Assembly (NCBI RefSeq): GCF_040054535.1
Contig: NC_090797.1
Location: 14,002,001 to 14,066,000, forward strand
Length of the DNA stretch: 64,000 nucleotides
Origin: Antennarius striatus
Taxonomy: Eukaryota > Chordata > Actinopteri > Lophiiformes > Antennariidae
Direction of reading: 5' to 3'
Part shown: positions 34,026 to 45,602 of the stretch, piece by piece
How the letters are laid out: the number at the start of each line of letters is the position of its first letter
Numbering within the stretch: position 1 is the stretch's first letter
Notes under the pieces: generated by a model
What the model was told of the DNA's origin: nothing
Database searches by the model: none
The model's input: only the letters and a program-made list of their open reading frames with translations
Program-made: the position numbers and the translations under genes

Positions 34026-34783
34026 ATGGGGGGGGCTTCTATCAACTGTCCTGTGAGTTGTTTGTTTGTGCCAATCGCCATGCGCAAAAAGGTTTTAAAG
34101 TGGGGTCATGCATCACGACTGTCATGTCATCCCGGGGTTCAACGTACTCTTAAATTCATTGTTAGAAGATTTTGGTGGCCTGACCTCAAGAAGGATGTTC
34201 AGGATTTTGTGTCTGCTTGCTCAGTCTGTGCCCAAGCAAAAGAGTCTCATCAGCTCCCCTCTGGTTTGCTCCAACCACTACCCACACCTCGTCGCCCATG
34301 GTCCCACATTTCTGTAGATTTCGTTACTGGTCTGCCTCCCTCCAATCATCATAACACTATACTGACTATTGTGGACAGATTCTCCAAAGCCATCCAATTT
34401 ATTTCTTTGACCAAACTCCCCTCAGCACAAGAAACTGCGTCATTGCTTGTTGAACACGCTGTTCGTTTGCATGGTATTCCGTCAGACATTGTATCGGATC
34501 GCGGTCCTCAATTCACTGCCAAGTTTTGGAAAGCATTTTGCAATTCTCTAGGCACCTCAGTCAGTCTCACTACCGGTTACCACCCTCAATCCAACAGCCA
34601 GACTGAGCGGGCAAACTAGGTCATTGAAACTGTTCTTAGGCGTCTCTGCGCTAGGAACCTATCCGCTTGGAGCCATCAATTACCCTGGGCCGAGTATGCC
34701 ATAAATAGTCATACGTCCACGTCTACTAACTTATCCCCCTTTGAATGTTGTCTGGGGTATCAGCTCCCACTATTTCCCAGCTA
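34026..34783 (+). pseudogene. Ty3/gypsy integrase, truncated
   Basis: 34026-34619 carries the HHCC zinc region (CHPGVQRTL ... CSVCAQAK) and the catalytic core with [14 protein letters not shown] and TERAN supplying the D, D and E. A TAG stop follows directly after TERAN. Recognisable residues ([19 protein letters not shown]) continue to about 34783. There the sequence jumps into the LTR remnant, so the C-terminal domain and the 3' end of the element are deleted. Confidence 0.85.
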
Positions 34784-34904
34784 TTTCCCTGATTTTCTGG
34801 CTTTGACCCTGCTTGGATTTTGGACTACGAACTTATTAAAGGCCTTTGATTAATTGACACCTTGATTCTTGCACCTGGTTACTTTTGGAAATCGTTACAC
34901 TATG

Positions 34905-35375
34905 TCCAGGATAGACTTGACTTTGGAGAATGGTCACCACTCACTATCAGAATCGACAAAGCTAAAGTAAAGCAGAAACAGGAGATTTGAGAAGATCTCA
35001 TAAATTCCACAGGCTTCCTCGCCAAACAGCAGTGGGCATTTCATGGAAATGATGAAATTACAGGTTGTGCTAATTGTGACAACTATGTCGAACCCAGACA
35101 TGTTTTTGCTGAGAAAGAGGACAGGTTAGCTAGATATTTGGAGACTTTTATATATTTTTCTGGCTCGTCAAATAGAATTCAAAAGATTTAATCGAAGCAG
35201 TCACTGATGTCATTGGAAATGACATTCAAACCCTATTTATTGCTGCAGAAGGAAACTGGACCAGAGATGTCACAAACCAAGCTCAGATTTCTGTCTTATT
35301 GTGGCTAACACTGAAGCAGGCTGAGGTGAAAGAGGTGTTTTTGGATTTTGACGACTATGGTGAGATTTTTTTTCT
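34905..35375 (+). pseudogene. hAT-type transposase fragment
   Basis: Decayed reading frames contain AFHGNDEITGCANC, ARYLETFIYFSGSSNRIQ and EAVTDVIGNDIQTL..EGNWTRDVTNQAQIS across stops and a frameshift. This order resembles the central part of ZMYM/FAM200-like hAT transposases found in many fish genomes. It follows the gypsy LTR remnant directly. Confidence 0.65.
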
Positions 35376-35435
35376 TTTTGAGGAGGTCAGGATTAATGGT
35401 TACAATGAGCTCGTTTAGGCAGTGATACTGAACTC

Positions 35436-35648
35436 TCAGCTCCTGCTCAATGTTTCAGCTCCTCTGCTATGTGGGTGGGGGGGTTTGGACTGTGAAGTTT
35501 GGTACGCCACTTTACATGATGTTAACAGAGCTCGCTGGTTTACTGAAGTAGCATTCACAAAGCAGGATGATTGTTGGCAATATTCAGCACGTTTCCGCTG
35601 AATAAACTCAAGCGGCTTATCAGCATGCTTGGGCATAATGTCTTTCAA
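35436..35648 (-). pseudogene. hAT-type transposase N-terminal fragment, opposite strand
   Basis: The minus-strand frame reads ALLTSCKVAYQTSQSKPPH, similar to the conserved ALxxSYxVAYxIAxxKKPH stretch of ZBED5/FAM200-like hAT proteins. It is short, and its orientation opposes the fragment just before it, which suggests a rearranged or second copy. Confidence 0.5.
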
Positions 35649-35932
35649 TCAATAAGATCTTCAATGTAAGATGGAGCCTTACAGTGGAGAGCTTTATAAC
35701 TAGCTTAATGCTTATTTTTTTCTTTAAGTTCCGCCTTAATTTATTAGGCTTCATGCTGTCTGCTGCCAGCTTTTTTAGACACAGTAAATGTAACCCAGTG
35801 GTTATCTGGTCAGCCTGTTATTCAGCGTTAATAGGTACACTGTTTCTTTAAGAGTCACGACAGTAAAGCTTTGTTTTACGGCTGTGTAGTGGCGATCTCA
35901 GAGCGAGAGAATTCGCGGGTTGTACTTGTTTA

Positions 35933-36328
35933 ATACTGAGACGGGATAAGATATGGCCGAGCTGTGGCCAGTCTAACCTAGCCATCTTTCACGTCAAGTC
36001 CCCACTTACTTCTTCCTGTTAGGTGAGCACATATATTGATGCTACGTGATGTGCTTCTGTTATAAAAGGAAGCACATCACTGGTGTATGGGTAAATATGA
36101 ATGCATTTTTTAATGCTAGACGCTAACTGCTAATTGCTAGCTGAGCACTAACAACCAACAGACTTGGAAACGAGTCACTGTAATAATTTAGTGGTGTATG
36201 TGTGTTTAATGTTGTAAACATTGTACGGAGTTTAAAACCTGGCACTTGATTAATACTGAGACGGGATAAGACATGGCCGAGCTGTGGCCAGTCTATTCTG
36301 TACTAGCTGTCTTTCACGTCAAGTCACT
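35933..36328 (+). repeat. Pair of ~75-bp direct repeats 317 bp apart
   Basis: The sequence TAATACTGAGACGGGATAAG, followed by ATGGCCGAGCTGTGGCCAGTC and TCTTTCACGTCAAGTC, occurs at 35933-36005 and again at 36250-36328 with a few changes. The material between contains no coding frame. They could be terminal repeats of a small non-autonomous element. Confidence 0.7.
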
Positions 36329-36349
36329 ACTTATACCGCCAGCCAGCCA

Positions 36350-37440
36350 TCACCCAGCTCTGCTAATGGACAACTTGAGTATCAAGTATCACATGGACAA
36401 CGTTTCTCCCTATAGAGCACTATAGTAACCTTTTTTGGAGGGGCACCCAAATTTTTGTTTTCCTTAGCTAGGACTGTTATTTTTCCTGGATTAAGAATTA
36501 CCAAATTGTGGTTCACCACAATTTGTGGATAGGATTAACTGTTCATTACCAAAGAATACAAGGGACTGATTCATTTAGATAAACCCTGCAAAAGACTGGT
36601 TGAAAGGAGATATCTCACAATATTTTGAATTGTGACATTTTCATTTATATTGTAACTGAAGAGAAGTTATTTTTTCTAAATGTATCTTAATATAATACGT
36701 CCAAAGTTTATTTAAATTGATTTTATTTTTTGTAACAAAAGGACTGACTTAAAGGTGTAATATCTTAGGGATTTTTGACTGTGGTGTATACCTGTATATC
36801 AACTCCCCGCGTTGTTGGCTTCAGTGTCAGCAGTTTTTCTTTGGAGAAAAGTCATCAAACTCTATTCAGAGAAATAACTGGGCTGTGCTGGTACTGTCTA
36901 TTGACTCGTCACATTGGACAGTAAACCTCCTGCAGACAGCGAGATCCCGGGCCAGCAGCTCTTTAAATTCTAAGACAAAGATGGCACTCGTCTAGCCATC
37001 GTACTTCCTCCAAGCTGTATATCGGAGAGTGTAGAGATGACATTAGGACCATGTTTCACACCTTTGAATAATGTGTTCGTGGCAAGCATCATAGCTTCTT
37101 TAACAACCTGCCCATCCTAAAAAGGTTTCTTGTTCTTTATCAAAAAATATGCAGCTCTAAATGAAACTTCTCTTGCGTTCTGGGATTTTTTAACCGCACT
37201 AGTGAAAAAAGTCAATTTTTTGTCTATAGCTGCCTTTAATCAACAGACTTTCTGTCAGGAATGTGCTGCCAGGTGGCTAGTTCACCACAAGTTTTTTGTG
37301 GCAGGTTTGGAAATGTCTCCCCACATTGTGCCACTTGGTACTGACACTCATCCCGCAAATGAGGCAGATATTTCACTTTGAATGAAGTAAAAAAGAACTC
37401 TTCTTCCCAATCACTGTGAAAATAGTGTGTCCTTCTTCGC
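36350..37440. other. Unassigned DNA between repeat relics
   Basis: No gene could be supported. An open frame at 37130-37381 has no recognisable domain and no splice context. The surroundings suggest decayed mobile-element DNA. Confidence 0.4.
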
Positions 37441-37500
37441 TCTCCTGCCATGACTTTTGAGGCAAAAGCACAAGCAGGCTAACTCCTCAACATCACTTCG

Positions 37501-38970
37501 TCAGCGTATCGGGAAAAAGGTGTGGCAACCTGGGAGTCTGAGGGTTCTGCGTAGTATCGTAGCTGTCCTAGGACAGCGCTGGACTGAGGCTTTAGATGTT
37601 GTTCCAAGAATCTGCTGGAGCCATTCTCCCAGTTCGGGGGTCACTGCCCCAAGTGCTCCTACTTCTGCGGGAACCACATTAGCATTGACCTTCCACATAT
37701 GTTCCAGTTGTTCTTTCAACCCTTGATATTTCTCAATCTTTTCATGTTCCTTCTTCTTGATGTTGGCGTTAGCTGGTATTGCCACATCTATCACTACTGC
37801 TCTCTTCTGCTTTTTGTCCACCACCACTATGTCCGGTGGGTAAGCCAACAGCTGTTTGTCAGTCTGGAAGCTGAAGTCCCACAGGATCTTAGCCTTGTTG
37901 TTCTCAACCACCTTTGGTGGTATGTCCCATTGAGATTTGGGTACTTCTAGTCCATGTTGGGCACAAATGTTCCTTCACACTATCACAGCTACTTGGTTGT
38001 GACTCCCTATGATGCTGACCTGGCTAGCATCTTACACCCTGCTACCACATGCATGACTGTCTCTGGGGCTTCCTTACTGAAGCAAAGTTCTTTCAAAGCT
38101 TCTTTATTCCGTGGGTTCTTGTTGCAAGACCCGTTTACTGCAGGCATTCTGGGAACTGGGGGGAGCCCGGATATCTGTATTAGACTTGCTGTCAGGAATA
38201 GGCTTTTCAAACTTACGATGATCGGATAAGTCTCCTACTTTACCTCATTAACAAGAACCCACGGAATAAAGAAGCTTTGAAAGAACTTTGCTTCATTACA
38301 TAGCCTGTACCTTGGATCAGATCTACTGTGGTAGATACTGGCATCTATTGCTCTTGTACTTAGGGCCTGTTCTTGTGCTGCCATGATCAGTGCCTCTGTG
38401 CTGTCTGTCAGTCCAGCTTTGTCCAGCCATTGGTAGGTCTTCTTGATATTAGCCACTTCCTCTATTTGGCGGTGGTACATGCCGTGTAGGGGCTTGTCTC
38501 TCCATGTTGTCTTCTCTGCCTCCTCTTCCTCCTCTCTCTCGTCAGGCATTCACTGAGCAGCTCATCTTTTGGGGCCATCATCCTGATGTACTGTTGGATT
38601 TTCGATGTTTCATCCTGTGCAGTGGCCCTGATGCTCAGTAGTCCTCGGCCTCAAGATGCTGGACTTGGGATGAAACCCTCCACACACGGTGAGGTAGGTT
38701 CAACCCCTTCAGTTCTGATCATCTTGCCTCTCCTTTATACCATCCGGCCACATTTTTTCTAATACGAACGACATTCCTATGTCATCGCTGTAGATCCTGG
38801 TGGTGTGGATCAGTGAGTTGATGTCTTGCTCATTCCAGGGGTACAGCTTAATTTCATCCATGTAGAGGAGGTGGCTGATTGTTGCCCCACCTATGAACCT
38901 TTATCCGTAACTACTCTTTGTAATGATCTGAATGAGGGGGTTCAGTGCTATGCAGAACTGCAGTGGTGAT
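37501..38970 (-). mobile_element. Non-LTR retrotransposon 3' half with restriction-like endonuclease
   Basis: Read on the minus strand, 38970-38750 resembles RT motifs (LQFCIALNPLIQIITKSSYG, then LLYMDEIKLYPWNEQDINSL; the usual DD is DE here). 38549-38300 continues with GMYHRQIEEVANIKKTYQWL. 37911-37501 is the C-terminal domain with PDIVVVDKKQKRAVVIDVA, a PD-(D/E)XK pattern typical of site-specific (R2/R4/Dong-like) LINE endonucleases, and GAVTPELGEWLQQI. Stops and an internal inverted repeat break it. A second copy lies at 55.7 kb. Confidence 0.75.
38083..38291. repeat. ~40-bp inverted repeat inside the LINE relic
   Basis: CAAAGTTCTTTCAAAGCTTC at 38083 and its continuation to about 38121 return as the reverse complement at 38251-38291 (AAGAACCCACGGAATAAAG...). 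The spacer is about 130 bases. The left copy and the spacer are absent from the expected LINE reading order. Confidence 0.8.
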
Positions 38971-39441
38971 GGTGTATTCTTTTATATTTATATATATTTA
39001 TATTAGGATATTGAGAGTGAGAAGTGAAAATAGTTTGGTGTTACTTGATTGAACAGAGAATGATGATTGTGTTTTCTACACTCTATGTACAGAGTGGTTT
39101 TTTTTTTATGGCTGGATTAGAAACTGAGTCAAATTCTGATTCTTGGAGGTTCAGTGGCGAGCCAGAAAGGATGGTAAATCGGACAGAGCAGGGTGCACAG
39201 AGTGGCCAGTCGTGGGATGCACACCATAGTAGAACCCCATCATCTCCCTTTACTCTCTGACATAGATAAGAACCACACACAAGATCTACAATATATACAA
39301 AGCTTTACTGGACTGTCAATCAATTTGCATAGTACACATTCACTGTAAAAATAATAATGATGATTTCAGAGTCAGTCTACTGGGTCTTCTCTCATGTCAA
39401 AGTCCCTCAATTTCAAAGTCTTGGTCCACGGAGTCACCAGT

Positions 39442-39556
39442 TCAGACTGATGGATGGTTCTGAACGGTGAAAGAAGGACGACAGCATCGATTTCTGGGCA
39501 TCTTTCTGCCCTGCACAGAAACACACACATGAAATGTCATCAGATCAGTACAGACA

Positions 39557-39597
<41 letters not shown>

Positions 39598-42500
39598 TGT
39601 GTCTGTGTCTGTGTCTGTCTGTGTGTACTTACATAGTTGTGCATTGCTGACCAGTCAGGATACTGTTTCATGTGTTCCTCTCTTGCTGTCCAGGCTTCTT
39701 CGTAATATTTGTCCTGCTCCTCCTTTGGCAGAGACGACCACTGTGGACAGACACATATAGGTAGATGTCCACTGTGGACAGACACATATAGATATAGATA
39801 GATGTCCACTGTAAAAAGACACATATAGATATAAATCGATGTCCACTGTGGACAGACACATATAGAAATAGATGTCCACTGGAATATGTTGTCTGTCCCT
39901 AACACTGTTAGTCATAACACAACCACATACTGTCAAGGTGTCTAATGCTGACATGAGCAGGAACACATGAACAAAAACTAATGATGATACCCTCTCAATA
40001 AAAGATCATTCACGCTTAAAAATACAAATGGACACAGACAGAGCTTTCCGTATACACTCAGTCTTCTTTTGTTGGTATTTGTTCATACACTTTAAAGATT
40101 GTGCAAATGTGTTTGGAGTCTCCAGATGACAGCAGCCTTGTCGTACCCAGAGTATGCTTGCCAAGCAAGCAGAGAATAGGACTGCTGTTTCCCTACCATG
40201 CATGTCGTAAGGTGACTAAGGAGGGTTGGGCACAAGGCTAACAACCTTGTACTGTAAAAAGGGAAAATTGTTACAGAAACGCCATCAACTGACCAAAAGA
40301 CTAGTAGCCTGGGAGAGGAAGGTACCTCAACAAGAGGACGTATGATGATGTGTGGTGAAAACCGTAAATCTACGGAAGCTACAAGGCCGATCCCATTTCT
40401 ATCGACAAGGACCATAAACGTCGGAACATGGAATGCGAGGACCATGTACGAGATGGGAAAAACATGTCAAGTAGTCGCAGAGATGAAGAGCTACAACCTC
40501 ACACTGCTCGGAATCAGCGAGACCCACTGGACACAGTCAAGACAAAGAGGACTGCCCATGGAAGAAATGCTGCTGTATTCTGGACACAAAGAAGACAATG
40601 CTCCACACACAGTAGGTGTTTCTCTCATGCTCTCATGACCAGCACAAAGAGCTATGATGGGATGAGTACCATATGGATCAAGAATCATCACAGCATCCTT
40701 CAGAACAAAGAAGAAGAAGATTAAGATGAATGTTATCCAGTTTTATGCGCCAACCAATGACAAAGACGAAGACGAAGAAAATAAGAACCAGTTCTATGAC
40801 AGACTGTAAAATGTCATGGCCAAGTACCCAGAGAAAGGTGTCAACATCCTCATGGACAAGACAACACCGGAATGAGGAAGTTATGGAAAGGCACGGATTG
40901 GGCGAGATGAATGAGAACAATGAGAGATTTGCAGGCTTCTGTGCAATAAACAACCTGGTCATCAGTGACAACACTTTCCCCCACAGAAGAATACACAAGG
41001 CCTAGAAGAATGTCACCGGACTTAATGACTGAGAACCAGATCGATCACATCTGCATGGACATGAAATTCAGGAGGACCAGGTAGGGGTTAGAAGAGGAGC
41101 AGACGTATCTGATCACCACATACTAGTAGCCAGACTGAAGCCGAAGTTGAAGAAGAACTGGATGGAAACAACAACTAAGAGGTAGAGGTACAACGTCAGC
41201 CTGCTGGAAGATTTTAAGATCAGATAAGAATTCAGATTGCCTATCACCAACAAGTACCAAGTGTTACAGAAACTGCTGGAAGAGGAAAATAGTGTAGCAT
41301 CGAGAACCAGTGGCAGAAGGTGAAAGAGACACATCTACCTGCCAAAAAGTAGTAGGTAATAGTAATAGTAGTAATGCTACATCCTTATGGAGTGCCAACA
41401 AAGCTGGTCATTAGGAATTCCTACGAGGGAATGAGATGCCGAGTGGTCCATGGAGGTCAACTGAAGACTGGAGTCAGACAAAGCTGCCTTTTATCACCTT
41501 TCTTCTTCCTTCTGATGATTAACTGGACCATGAAGACATCCAAAGCAGACAAAAGAAACGGTATTCAGTGGACATAGACTTCACTGACAACTTAGTCCTA
41601 CCTTTCCAGAGACACCAGCAGATGCAGGATAAGACGACAGAGCTGGCAGCAACTTCATCACAAGTTGTCCTCAAGATTCATGAAGACAAGACCAAGATCC
41701 TCAAGATCAATACAACAAGTGAGGACCCGGTCATGCTTCATGTGAGCGAGCTGGAAGAGCTATAAACCTTCACATTATTGGGCAGCATCATTGACAGACA
41801 GGGCGGCACAGACGCAGATGCCATAGCAAGAATTGGCTGCCTGAGAAGGATCCTCCAGATACACTGGCCTGACACCATCAGCAACGCAGACCTGTGGCAA
41901 GAAAAACCTGGCACCATGACCTTGATGCTGACATCAAGAGGATGGAAAAGACCTGGAATCAGCGTGAAAAAGTGGCACAGGACAGACCACTCTGGCAGAC
42001 TGTTGTCGACGGCCTATGCTTAGATAAAGAAACAAAATGCTGAAGAAATGAGATGGCTTCAGAAAGTTACCTTCCGTCCCAGAATTTTATTCACAACACC
42101 ACTCCCTTGGCGCTGGATGTCAGGGTGGACAAATGGCCTTTGCTCCTTCAAGAACAGCATGAATGCATTTGGTGGCTTCTTGACGTAGGGACGGTTGCGA
42201 TGCTGATTCCTCCTATGATAAACACATGGTAGAGCTTAGGTTAACGTAGAAGCAGAGAGAGAAGCAGAACAACACATAACATGTGTCAAAGTTAACCTTG
42301 TGTGTGCCGAACATTAATATCCATTAGTGATTAGAATCGTGATGCATGCAGAGATGTTTGCATTAATATAACACACATGAAATAGAAGGAACAAAAATGA
42401 TTAAATCATGAGTGAATTAAAACTGGAGAAAGGTTTCTTCAGGATGAAAATGTCCAAAAAAAATTACTTTTTTGACTGGTATACGGAGTAGTTCCTTGGT

Positions 42501-43407
42501 GGAGCAGCAACAACAGAGTTAGTTAAGACCTGTGGGTATCTGTACACTGGTAGTCCATTCCTTCACAGACAAAAGACACATTAGATTTTAGAAAAACAGT
42601 GTGAGACTTTCAATTACAACAATCATTCACTTGAGTGTTACGTACAGCATTCCAAGAAGTTCCATGGAGTACTGCGAGCTCTCAGGGATCCTCCCCACTG
42701 GGATGTCTGGACTCTGAATATACAAAGAGCACAGGTGATTAGACAAGCTGCAAAGATGTCACAGGTCCACAAGAAGACAGGATTACCTCTCCTTACAATT
42801 TACAGTAAGAAAAAAAATTCAGTATGGGAAAATACATGGAGTGATGGAAGGACTTACTGTTTGTAGAGCAGCAGCAGAAAAGTCTCCAAGCTTTGGTGCT
42901 GTTGGAATGTTGGAGACGGACCAGTAACCCTTCAGGTGCATTGGAGTAGCAGCAGGAGTGTTGTTGCCAGCCTCTTCTGCCGAGACCCCTCCTAGCCACT
43001 GGTCCAGTATGTTCTTTGTTTCTGTGGCAGCAGGGCTACTGATGGCCACTGCTGTTGGGTCATCCACTGTAGGACCCTGGCACATGTTCTGAGGTGAAGT
43101 GGAAGGAGGTGGAGCACTGAAATCTGCTGTTGGGAAGTTCTCATCAAACCACCGATCCAACAGGTTCAGTATTTCAGTGACATCCAGTGTTCCCTGCTCC
43201 AACATCTTGCTGGCTGCTTCTGATATACTGCACCTGGAACCTTCTCCATCCCCACTCTTATTTGTTCCAGGAGCAGCATTGAGCATAGGAGGTGGAGGCA
43301 AGGGTGTATCATTCAGGTTGTTCAGTGTGTTGTCCAGAGGTGTTAACTCTCTGCAGTCGACCTGTGAGATAAACTCCAGAAGCTTTTCAGTCACTTTGTC
43401 GAAATAC
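39442..43407 (-). CDS. Divergent TCF/LEF-like HMG-box transcription factor, 5' end unresolved
   Basis: Six exons on the minus strand connect in phase: 43407-42858, 42713-42646, 42560-42468, 42212-42071, 39740-39633 and 39510-39442, ending in TGA (about 340 codons). Exons 4 and 5 encode one HMG box: YVKKPPNAFMLFLKEQRPFV ... VVNKILGRK | WSSLPKEEQDKYYEEAWTAR ... MKQYPDWSAMHNY, then GRK. Spacing and the motifs NAFMLF, ILGR, EEQxKYYE, YPxWSAxxNYG match TCF/LEF boxes, which bind DNA as Wnt effectors. The box is split between ILGRK and W. A proline-rich 183-residue segment precedes it. No beta-catenin-binding N-terminus and no basic KKKRKR tail were seen; the last exon reads GRKMPRNRCCRPSFTVQNHPSV. 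The first exon listed is internal (acceptor TTTTACAG, phase 2). A tiny 5' exon with ATGAC|GTATGA near 43605 would fit the phase but is unproven. A lineage-specific TCF/LEF derivative is inferred. Confidence 0.78.
39559..39625. repeat. (GT)n/(GTCT)n microsatellite
   Basis: A GT tract passes into TGTCTG repeats, in the last intron of the HMG-box gene. Confidence 0.9.
39738..39885. repeat. Tandem repeat carrying copies of a 3' splice site
   Basis: Five units of a ~31-38-bp repeat start at the acceptor of the HMG-box exon. On the minus strand each contains a pyrimidine-rich stretch ending in an acceptor-like CAG|TGGA, with variants GTCTGTCCACAG, GTCTTTTTACAG and ATATTCCAG. The real exon begins at 39740 with TGGTCG. 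Confidence 0.85.
40110..42035 (+). mobile_element. RTE-like LINE relic in HMG-gene intron
   Basis: Plus-strand frames contain an apurinic-type endonuclease N-terminus (GTWNARTMYEMGKTCQVVAE, LLGISETHWTQ, ENAPHTVGVSLMLS), an endonuclease C-part (ERHGLGEMNENNERFAGFCA), and RT pieces (HGGQLKTGVRQSCLLSPFFF). The middle of the element is missing and stops are frequent. It lies antisense in the 2.3-kb intron between the two HMG-box exons. Confidence 0.8.
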
Positions 43408-43914
43408 CTGTAAAACACAAAGATACAAAAGTTGGCTCATTCAGGGATATTTTGTACATTTCACTGCATTTATGTGACACCTATAGTTAAATTCATCATT
43501 ATGAAAAATAAATTTTATATGTGTAGCATCATCTGTTTGGTCAAAAAAGCTTCAAATCTGTGCCGCAGCAGCTTCCGTATTCAGTGGTCACGGCGTCATA
43601 CGTCATGGGCGTTATTCATCATAATGATGAATAACATATGTGTCACTTAAAATTAACTTTACTGTCCCTTTAAATGTTTGGACTTTGCGTATAAAAGATG
43701 TCACTGGTTAAGAAGGAGTGAGAAAAGCCTTTTGTTCTGAATGAACAGCTCAGGTGGACTAGGTTATAAATTTCTGCTGGATGCTGTTACATGTGAAGGA
43801 ACACTCAGATGTTGTGGTTGTAGCATTGATCTCATGCAGAAAATTTGGATTTGTGGATATTAATTACAATTATAAACAGAATGTGATCAAACTAAATCTA
43901 GGGACCAGAGTGGG

Positions 43915-44075
43915 GCCGGTTCAAAACCCACCTGTGGACCAAACAATTAAGAGTGTGAACTTGTAGTTGGAGAGGTGCGAGTTCACTGCTGTGGTGCCCA
44001 TGAGCAAGGCACCACCTCCCAAAACAAGTTGCTCTGACCAAGTATCATGTAAATAAATGAAGATACTTGTCTAAA
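43915..44075 (+). mobile_element. Degraded tRNA-derived SINE
   Basis: A B-box-like GGTTCAAAACCC at 43918 is followed by GTGAACTTGTAGTTGGAGAGGTG and GAGCAAGGCACCACC, the same module as the copy near 27.2 kb. Confidence 0.55.
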
Positions 44076-45602
44076 CTTGAACTTTTCTGGATTGAAAATA
44101 CTTTTGATCAGATTTTCATCAGATTTTGATGTTCTTGAACTGTAAACCATAATTCTCAAAATTAAGACCAAAGTTGTGAAAATCTATTAATTCGTTTGTG
44201 ATAAATATCAAATTTATGAACATTTGACTGTAAATTTAGAGAATTAGTAATTTGCTTTACTAATTTTACATTAGAGTCATGACTTACTGTACTGGCTGCA
44301 TGTCGGTTGACAACTTAACTTCCTTTTCTTTCACTGTTTATTTGTTGATGTGATTCAGATGTGTTGTTATAAACAAAATAAATATCAGGTTGCAATCAAT
44401 CAGTTTTCCCAGTTTGATGCTCTGATATCCTGCAGTTTGGTGGTTGACAGTTGTCTTGGCCTCACTGATGTGGAGTGACTGACTGACATTACTTTAGGTG
44501 ATATGTTAATACAGTCAATGTGGGTGGAGTCAAGTGGAATCCACCAATCAGAAGCCTGGTCAAACTGAATCAGCCAATCACCATCAACTGTGTAACTGCC
44601 ATTGCAACTGACAGGAGATGGAAGAAACTGCTGTGAATTTGACACGTATTACTTCCTGAAGCCAGCAGATGGCGCTATGAATGGAAGTTAATATTGAAAC
44701 GCTAAACATTAATTCCTCACTGTAAAGATAAGCTACATGCTAACGCTAAAGCGCCGTAGAGTGGCTGTAATCTAAAGATGTGGAGATCCACGTATCTGTA
44801 TGACAGAAAAACATTAGTGATAAAAATCAGTCACTGGATATTTAGCCCTGCTGTCAGTCACAACTCATCTTCACCAGTCACAACCCATTTTCAATGCTCA
44901 ACTGCTGTGATTCAAGCTTTATAAATAAAGTTGATTTGACTCTGGCTGTTGTTGATCTTAAATTCTGGTGGAGAGTTCTATAAGGGTTTTATTATTCTCC
45001 TCGAGGATTAAATTATAAGAAGCAAAAGTTTACCGCAAACTGATCTTAGTTCAAAGCAATCACATCAATCACGAGTGATTAATGGTAAATATTGGAATGT
45101 TTTAATATAATTATGTTTTTACTCTTATCTATTGTGCAGTAACATGATACTATGTGCTTTTAAAGGTTTTCTAGTGATTTTCAGAGTCCAGTATTTGTGG
45201 TGGACATGTTTAGTCGGGTGGAATGACTAAACGTGATTATTATTTTTCCGTGTGTTTTTCCTCAGCTGCCGTATAATCGAGAACGACTAGTGTCAACTTG
45301 AAACGATCTGTACATGTATTTTATTTTATTATGTGTTGTTTTATTTTGTCCGGTTGTCTCTCTGTAGGAGGTAAATGATGTAGGAACCTTTCGGGTTAAG
45401 TTTCTGCCCGGAAGCATTAACTGACGCTAACGCCGAATGTATTGCTAGTTGATGTTGATGTTGATGTATTGGAGTTAACAGAGAAACCTAATTAAGTAAA
45501 ACAGAGTACAGGTAATCAAACATAAAGGGGCGTGTCTGACGTTTGATGACCAGGAAGTGCGTCATCATTGCGTCATTCACGTCAGTGTGGTGGAACACTT
45601 CA
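44076..45602. other. Interval between divergently arranged genes
   Basis: It holds the unresolved 5' part of the HMG-box gene (minus strand) and the upstream flank of a possible plus-strand gene. Several ATTGG/CCAAT pentamers lie at 44510-44580. No exon could be fixed. Confidence 0.35.

Larger units (their letters stand above)
30817..34899 (+). mobile_element. Ty3/gypsy-type LTR retrotransposon, internally decayed
   Basis: The order is LTR, gag, protease, reverse transcriptase, RNase H and integrase, all on the plus strand, which is the Ty3/gypsy arrangement. The 5' LTR carries a TATA-like TATTTAAG (30817) and an ATTAAA signal (31128) and ends in GTTACA at 31192. Its left boundary was not found, so the true element starts upstream of the coordinate given. 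The 3' LTR is reduced to its last ~116 bases (34784-34899), joined directly to the integrase region. Stops and frameshifts separate the coding blocks. It is an old, immobile copy. Confidence 0.88.

Noticed and set aside
43416..43418. Start codon directly before the first HMG-gene exon
   Set aside because: The triplet is GTG inside the pyrimidine-rich acceptor TTGTGTTTTACAG; the exon is internal.
44400..44645. 81-residue minus-strand frame as a 5' exon of the HMG gene
   Set aside because: No donor in the required phase and no similarity seen; CCAAT-like pentamers suggest promoter or plain intergenic DNA.
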